Positions 21,301-30,300 of a stretch of DNA of 51,356 bases are shown here, piece after piece (position 1 is the stretch's first letter; the number at the start of each line of letters is the position of its first letter). This stretch comes from Acanthaster planci (lineage: Eukaryota; Echinodermata; Asteroidea; Valvatida; Acanthasteridae). The DNA is taken from contig NW_019091574.1 of the NCBI RefSeq assembly GCF_001949145.1, forward strand, positions 319,771 to 371,126. Reading direction: 5' to 3'. The notes below the pieces were generated by a model. That model was not told the origin of the DNA and ran no database searches. It was given only the letters and a program-made list of their open reading frames with translations. The position numbers were made by a program, and so were the translations under genes.

Positions 21301-24300
21301 TTTTGTTTTCAGTGGAAACCAGTGGAAAGCACAAGGTAAAAGATGTCTCTGTTTACTTTGATGACAGGAGAAACCTCACGATTGTAAAACAACAAAATCC
21401 GAAGGTGAGAACGAAACTCCAACTCAGAGCAAGGAAGTTGTTGGTCCACAGGAAGTCATCAAACATCCCTTGCAGAACAAGTGGGCCCTCTGGTTCTTCA
21501 AAAACGACAAGTCCAAATCCTGGGCAGATAACTTAAGAATCATAACCTCGTTTGACACAGTGGAAGACTTCTGGGCGTAAGTCAATATGTCACCTTTCCA
21601 AATGTTTATTTTACTGGTAGGGTTACATGTATGTTATGTGTGAATCATGTCCTCTGGTCATGAAAGTATTGTCTCCATACTGCCAAAGTCCAACACTAGG
21701 TTGCACTACTGTTACTCTAACTTTTAAAAATCCTGTACTTGGCAGAAAACAATGGTTCATTGTTTTATTTTGAAGAGGCATTGAGCCCTGCGTAAGGTGG
21801 TCTTGGCTAAATTCTTCTTTTCTTCAATCCTGCAGAATCGTTCAAAATGTCACAGATTCTGAATCAAACTGAAAGGGTTATGGTTTTAGATTTTGGAAAT
21901 GTAAGACACAACTACATGTATAAGTTACCGGTGCTTTGAATTGCGGTTTAAATGTTCCAGTTTTTAGAACACAGAATGAACACACAATGGATGAAGACTT
22001 CTTTAGAATAGAAGATAACGGTACAGAGACGGATATTTCTAGAGAGGATTGTGAGGGTAGTAATCAATATCAATTTTGTATTATGTATATTTGCTTGACT
22101 AATAAACAATGTTTATGTTTGCTTTCTACTGTTTTGCCCTTTAGGTTGTTTAACCATATTCAGTGTGCGAGCAAACTTCAATCCGGATGTGACTATTCAC
22201 TATTTAAGGTTGGTTTATTCAAGTGCTACCAGAAAATTACTTTCCTAATTACCTATGTAACCCGTGGGTTACATTTCAAAATAGCAGGAACCAAATTTCG
22301 TATTAATTCAATTCCCTTTTGAATAAACTCTTGACCTCACACAATTCAGGATTTTGCTTTATTGGAGGGAATAAACAAGCCAATCAATATGAGATATACA
22401 TGTGTGAAGTGAATCCAGAGAACACCAATTCAAATGGCCATAAGTTAAAATAAGAGATATACAGAAAATGCAGGATCCTGTTAAGTCAGAGTACACTTTG
22501 AGCTCAAGGAAAAAAATGGCACCAAAGTTCTAGATGTAGAGATGAGTTGCGATGAGTCGTTCCAAGGTGGGAGAACAGGAGTCCGTCATGTTGTGTTGCC
22601 GGTTGACAAAAAGTGGAGAGCAAAACTTCAATAGAAGAAATGTAATGCAAAGGAATACTTGGGGATCTTGCAAGATTGATGCTGGTGATTAATGCCACAG
22701 ATGCCTTGGTGTACTTGTGCTGTGTCTGCAAGTCACAATATATGTAGCTTGGTGGCTGGGATGCCTGGGGACAGCTCTTCAGGTGGACTACAGAGACTCC
22801 CCTCCAGACCCTCTTTCAGAACATGCAGTTCAGTAACTAAGATAGAGAGCCAACACTTGTGAACATAAGTGTTGAATGCAGAGTAAACGTACTGTGAGAG
22901 TATACAGGACTCATTATGGGCTCTGTCGGCATGATGGGCTATAAACAGGTTAGCTGTGGTGCATGTACTTCAGTTTTGCTATAACTGTGTAGCTTATCAC
23001 TATCCCTGTGGATACCTTGCTACAGACATACCAGTATTTAGGCATCTTACACAGCAAAATTCAAGTGCGCAAAAAACCCATAATGCCTACAAAGGGCCAA
23101 ATTACACATTAACCACTCCCTGCCGGGGATTCCAGATCCGGACAGGTATGCTTTATATGCATGGCTGGGGTCTCCGAACTCGGACAACGGGAACAGGGCC
23201 TTGTAACAAAAGACCGTACCCGGAACAAAAGACCGGCTGCTGGGAATTACCGACATTTTTTCACTCTCAAAAGTGGAGATAATCCAGCCTTGTTTTGAAA
23301 CCATATACCATGGTTTGGGGCATTTAGAGCAAGCAGATTACCACCAGGCACTAAAGCGCTCCACCACCACAGCGATGAGCCACACAGCACCACTGCATGC
23401 TAATCTGGCCCCCATTGAAAAGAGATCAGCAGCACACTGAGCCAGATTTGTGAACAAAAATACTCTAAAATACTCTGAAATACTCAGGTGTCAATAGATT
23501 TTGTCTGTCAGGCCACAGTGGTCACCAGAGTGGTCACAAGACAGTCCTTCGTGTGTTTGTAAGTGTCCAGTAAATGAAGATAGGAATTTTTAAAGAATTT
23601 TGAAAACACAAAAAAAGGATAAATATCCCAGCCCAGCATCGTCAACATTGATAACTGCCCCAACAGGAAGTGGTTACAATGATATTGATGAATAAAAAAG
23701 CCAGCCTAAAGGTTGAACATTTCTTGTGGGATGTCATCTTTTGCAGGATGGTATCAAACCCATGTGGGAGGATGGCAAGAATAAAGCTGGTGGTCGTTGG
23801 CTGGTGAATCTGGGTCGGCCAAAACCCCAGGATGTAGACAGATTCTGGTTGGAATCGGTAAGTGCCAGCATGGATGCAATACATAAGAATTAAAGAACAA
23901 CTCCAGTGATTTCAATTTTATTTAGTACCGATGTCCCAATTTGAAGGGCTACATGTATGTCTAATAAACTAAGAAAAGTCAAAACCGCCTTTTTGTGTTC
24001 ATTTGTCGTGTCAAAAGAAATGCATTTTGTAGGCATTTTGTTAGTGAGAGTTCCGCTTTCATGAAAAGGAGCGTGACGTCATGATTCATTAGCATCTAAT
24101 GAATATTGATTTCTGTGATGTATTACTGTGGAGAGGAAATACAACAGTGCGCTCTATATGCATCTATAGCACACATAGCTGCGGACGACAGTATGAACTT
24201 GAAGAATGCTCTCATTCTTCGGAAACTTGAAAAATTTCATTTCACAGAAATAATGCCCAAGACGCACGATTTGGGCATTATTGTAAGTCATGAAGAAAGG

Positions 24301-27300
24301 AGCACAAACTCTCGACCGAAAAGAGATAATGCGGCACAGTAGAACCTGCACACAGATCGATCTGCTCGCACATGTAGCTCCATTTTCATTTACAGTATAC
24401 AAAATGTATGTACGTTTATAGCACAACCAGTTGTACCACAGATACCAGTTTCAATCTTTTCTCGGTATTACATTATACAAATTTTGTTTCTCTACAGCGC
24501 TTACAGCGGTCAGATTGTGGAAATTTTTCATAAAACTCAGACAGTGTTCAAAGTTTTGGCATAATTACAAAAAATACAGATGCAGTACAGACATGATTTG
24601 GTAATGAATATGTGATTTATTAAACACTAAACGCAATAAGAGTTTATTTTCAAAACTTTTGAAACAGTTGGAGTTGGTTTTTAAACAAAATCTAGGCTAT
24701 AAAAATTTCAAGCACACATAACCAATGAAATGGCCCCCTTACTTGGGCATTCCCTAGCTGGGTGGGAGAATTCTTCTTTACAAGAACTTGGCTGTCTTAT
24801 GACCAATCTGTTAAAAATGTGGTATGTGTGTAAAGACATTGATTGTGAGTACCTCTTAAGATTTAATTCAATCAAATGAGGGGCTTTATTTTTACATGCA
24901 TATGGTCATTTATACATGTAGTTATGTTCTCACACGTGTCAGCCTCCATGCATGAAGTATACATCAGTGGGAAAGTACAACATTTATGGCAGACTGTTTT
25001 TGATGAAAGGGAATTTTGCAAGAAGGGTGTGTCAAATTTTCAAGACGGCATTTTAAGCATCAGAGAAAAGATGTCCAATGAGGAGTTACACATGTAACAG
25101 GTCTAATCAGTCCAATCATTCTTTGTTTATTGTTTTGGAGTGGTCTAGTGGTTAGGGTTCTTATCTTCCTATTGCAGGGTTAGGGTTCAAATCTTGATGT
25201 AGAGCTCATGTTGTGTCCTCAGGCAAATCAGTTAAGTCCGTCTTGCCTCTTTTCCCCCCAGAGTATAAATGGGTACCTGTGAAGGCAGAGAGGGATATTG
25301 TGGTTGATAAACCTGGTAGCATACTCCCCAGGGAGTTGAGATGATTATAAGATTGTTTCTTAGCCCTGTGAGCAGGGATAATGAGGTGTGAAGTACATTG
25401 ACAGTCTGTCAGCACTTGAATGCATAATATAAATACATAAGTATTATTATTTAACAATGATAAAAGATGACAGGTGATGAATGTTGTCTTATGTCAGACT
25501 ATATATCAAACATATTGGTCTTTAGAACGTATCTAGTCTAAGCCTATAAACAGACTGCAAAATAAAAATTGAGAGCATGAACATGTATAATGAGGAAGTG
25601 ATGTGTTTTCCAAAAGACTTTTTCAAGTGTGCAAATTGTCACCACCGTTATCTCTAGCTGTTGTTCCTCATCGGAGAGTCGTGCGACGATGAAAGTGAAT
25701 TGGTAAATGGAGGTGTCATCAATGTCCGGAGCAAGGGTAACAAGATTGCTGTGTGGACAGGCAACTATAAGAAGGAGGAAGGCATCATGAAGATTGGGTG
25801 AGTCAGAGAGACCATGTCTGGAGAGACACCAGGCTTATAGGACAGGACTGTAGTTGGAATTGTATTGATTAGGAGACTTGGGTTAAAATCAAGCTTGGGT
25901 GGGGGACCTGTCATAGTAGGGTTTTTTTTGGTAGCCAGCAGGACCAGTACTTCAAAGTTTCCACTGGTCCTGCTGAAAGTTTTGGTCCTACCGGAACTGC
26001 ACATGCAGCTGCAGTGAGCAATCCTTGTTAGGGGGCCTACATGTTAATATACTGGATAACTTGGTGCAGTCAAGACTAGGGGCACTTACGAAACGAGTGG
26101 ATAAGTACGGCGAAACCCTGACGCAGCCAAGCCTTTCGAAAACTGGTCATTGCTGAGGCCATGCAGCCTTTGAACCCCTTTTGTTAGTCTTTAATCTACT
26201 AACAAAAGCCAAGCCTGACAATCATTTATCAGGGGGTTTCCATTGTCCTAGCTGAACAACCTGCCTAGCCACAAAGAGCTCATTCCAGGCAGGCTTTTGT
26301 CCATGGTTTATTGTTTACTCAAAAGGATTAAGTTGAAGAATTCCTTTGAGGAGCCAGCAATGGTAAGAGTGAAAGGGGGGCAGATGAGAAAAAGAATATA
26401 CATGTACGCGTGTTCATGCCTGTTTTGTACGTGTTCGAGGAGACATCAACACTAGTAACCGATGTAAAGGCACAATGGGCAGATATAGGCTTCTTTTGTC
26501 GCAGGTTTTAAAAAGAGACACTGTTTCTAATTTTCAGGGAAAACACTTGCCAAAGTTCTTGGAAAAACTTCTTAAAGTGGTAATTTTACATGAAAGGAAT
26601 TTCATGACAGCCACGTAGCCGTGCCATTGATCGATGGCCTTCAATTGCCGCGATGTCTCTTGAAAAATAGCAGTTTCCAGGGCCAGCTTTTCTGCATCAT
26701 CTCAGGAAATTAGGCTGCAGAGCCCTTTTTATGAAAAGAGGAATTTAAAACTGTTTTGTCCATCTAGGCCTACATTTTCCACAGTGCTCTAAGTGATTGC
26801 GACCGACAGCCAGAAATATTGCAGCTCATGTATTATTTGTCCCAGCCCTCCCCTTGCCACAGCGGCGTCTGCGTGATCCCCAAAAATGCAATGCAGTACG
26901 ATTACCATGCTGCAGCCTACCTTGCCAAAGTACCTGTACGTGTATAACTTACATGCACAGTGCGTAAATAATGCAACTGCCGCTTGTTATTACGAACAGG
27001 CTGTAACAAAATTTGGGTTATAACAAACATGCATCTGTGGTCCCGGCTAAAATGTTTACGTTTCTACAGGGAGAAAATCTGTTACAGTGAAATCGCATTG
27101 TAGGAAATTCTTGTTACAATGAAAGGTTTTTGTGACTCAGTTGCCTGAAAAACCATTGTTGAAGACCCATTAATAACGAGTGTTGTACGAATCACAGTGT
27201 TGAAAACATGTGCGCAATGCAATTGAAGCAATATTGCACTAGTTCCCGCCGTGCCCAACCATCGCCAAAGAAGACATGGTGGAAATGTGTTAACCAGTCT

Positions 27301-30300
27301 TTGAACGTATCCCAGCTGGTTCAAGTCGAAAAACACTGCCACATTACAAAATTTTTGCAAGTTCATGAAAAAATTGATCTGTTGCCTGTTTGTATTTTCT
27401 GTGTTCATGAATTTAATTTGAGGTTGTACTGCTCTTTCATCCTCGTTTCCTACTGCAGCGAGGTTTAGCACCCTCCTCCAGATGCATCACGTACGCTTAC
27501 ATATCGCGAAATGCGGGCATCCTTCGCCAGTTTCCTGTCGTCATTGAATAGCGTAGAGCACATGTCAAAAATCAATTATTTTTTTTGCACTGATTGTAGC
27601 AACGCTAGGAAAAATCCCTTCCCAAATCTGATAAAAAATACACCCAAGATACGTTTGCTTAACTATTCTCTCTTCTCAAGAGCCCAACTATTCGCCCAAC
27701 ACTGAATTATTCATATTGCTTCTAAAAGAATAAGCGTGCCCACCAACTAGATTGTGTGCTGACATGACGTACATTTTGCAAGACATACCTATCGAGTCAC
27801 AATATACCCTCATGACATCATGCTTCTTCGGCGACCATCTCGCGCACAGGCGGCTACGCCATGGTGGGCGAATGAATTCTTGCAGACCTGTACACACAAG
27901 TCTACATATGCATGCTGTTAGCTTCGTCCACGTCCATGGCAATTGAAAGTCTTGAAAAAACATCCCTAGCTCGATGCTTTCAATTGCTTTTTATCTCATG
28001 TACATTTAATATATGTTTTCATATGACAGTGAAGTTTATTATTCTAGACGCATCATAATGTATTTCAGTAATCGTAAACCGAGAGATCTTTTTGACATTG
28101 ACATCACATTTACAACCATTATGCCATACAAAATAATATTTGTGCTTCCACTTACCCGCCCAACCTTGCAAATCGTGCCGACCCAAAATCTTTTTATTGA
28201 AAAAGAAATATAACAAAAACTGTTTCCAACTCTTGTGCTTATTTCAGGGGTGTGAAATTTTCCCTTTATTTTGTTGCGTATGCTGAATTTTATTTTCTGC
28301 TTTTTTGCCATCAACAGGCCAGTTTTTCCTCATCTTCTGCTTTCTAACGATTTTTCTTTTTCTGACAACGCAACCGCAAGGCCAAACTTTCCACGTCTCC
28401 TTTCGTTTTCGGACACTGAACAAGAATCTACTGTACATGTACGTGCGTACAGTGATCTGTACATGTAGCTTCCGGTAGCTGCGGCCTGGCTCAAAGTGGA
28501 AGCCTTTTGTCTTATCCTTGGGCCACACGGTCATGTATTCATGTAGGAGTCAGTGGGACTCATTACAGCCGTTTCTTTGTGAGCGGAGGTAGTGACTAAC
28601 AATCTTCACTATAACTCACTTTAGCACACACGAATTTACCACTTGAATAAGGTTAGTTCATTTTGGCTTTTGCTGAAGCAGGGTTTCACAACTGGAGCAG
28701 GGCGCAAGAAGCGTGGTTTTTACATGCCCTGTGTGCATCGTTTAGTACAAGCTTTCAAACATTTTCTGGACATTAACTCGTCGAAATATCACTGCAACAC
28801 AAATGTATAATTGTTCAAAGAGGCTCTGACTTGGATACAATCTTTGTCATCATCAATCCTCAAGTTACAAATCTGCGGGGAAAAAACAGTGGATGGAATA
28901 CATCATAGACAGGCATTCAACACAGTCCACGCCTGGAAATTCCAAGTGCCAGGGATGCGATATGCATTCTTTGTTGTACCAAAGAATTGAAATTTTGAAA
29001 ACGTGGTCAGATCAGGTGGGAAATGTGCCAGCTAACTCTACAAACCTCGACTTGGCCGTAGATATTACATTCTAGTTTTTGCTGCTTGTCATATTTGAAT
29101 CAAAACCTTTCTTACATAGCCGAACAATTTTCATGAAAAACATCAAAATTACTTTTGAATTAAGAAAAATTCCCATCCTAAATGTTTTACCCAAACACTT
29201 CAGAAGAAAAAAATACTTCCCTTCTACCCAACCTATTATGCTTTCAGTGTAATAGGAATACTATTATTTTGTTGCCCTTACATTCCGAAGTAAGGTTTAA
29301 TTTCGTTGGGTGACTTCGAGTTACCAAAATTTTATTGTCCGTCCACAACATCAAAGCGGTAAGTTTTGCTTGGAATCGGTCAAGAGCTGAAGTAAGCCTG
29401 CAAATTTATTACCTTTCTATTGTGACAATCATTACAAGGATTCTTGCAGTAATTATTCAAGCCAAACATGGATGTCAAAAATCAGTCAGACATCAGCGAC
29501 TGTGTAACTTTCTTTTGAATATGACCATTTTTTTAAATTTCAATGCTAAAGGCCAGTCTCGATTTTTCTTTCAAGTTCCTAATATTTTGGTTCCAAATTC
29601 TAGTTGGGATCGTAGATTTCATTTCTAACACCTGCTATCTAACATTAGCATTTTTATCAATATAACAGTCGTGACATGTGCTCCTTGTATCTTTGATTTT
29701 ATAGATGAAGTCTGGCGACTACTGTACATCATTTCCTCCGATGTCAGAAAAATAAGAAAATGTTTGAAGTTGTATTAAATCCATCTGAAACACAATCGTA
29801 TTGTTTGTTTTAACCGACATGATTTGGACAGAAAACAGATCTATGAGAAAGACATACCTTCATAAATAGGGGAAAATGATCAATCTCTGATTATTGCTTA
29901 ACCTTGTAAAATATTTCATGTGGAAAAAAATCACATGTGTACAGAACAGATGGCAAACGTCTGTTTAAATGGGAAAAAAAATAGAACTGCTAAAACCTCC
30001 ACAAAAAACAGCAGACATTTGCACCTGGTCACAGCAAACAGAAATACAGCCATAACAGTGAGAACATTATTCAGATCGCGGCAAGGCCCTCATATTCTCC
30101 GGCCCAATCCTACTTGCAAAACCACCTATCTGCCAGAATCAAAAGCAAAAGTGGCTGCAAACATCAAAGCCAACCGACAATGGGCACCCAGATTTTTTTT
30201 TGTTAAAGTGGAATTAGGCGGATGGGACTGACTCTGGAGTTGGAATGCCGTCATGTGTGACTGCATCCAAAGGGGTGGGACTTCCCATTTTCATTTAAAC

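Noticed and set aside
24106-24342. Open frame of 78 codons in eIF4E intron 4
   Set aside because: It lies within intron 4 in what looks like dispersed repeat sequence, has no splice support and no recognisable domain.
25137-25210. Functional tRNA gene
   Set aside because: A and B boxes are present but the acceptor and anticodon stems do not form, and a SINE body and tail follow directly.
27082-27471. 129-codon minus-strand frame as a transposase
   Set aside because: It lies in the dispersed repeat, but no DDE or helix-turn-helix motif is visible and the sister copy at 9 kb does not conserve the frame.
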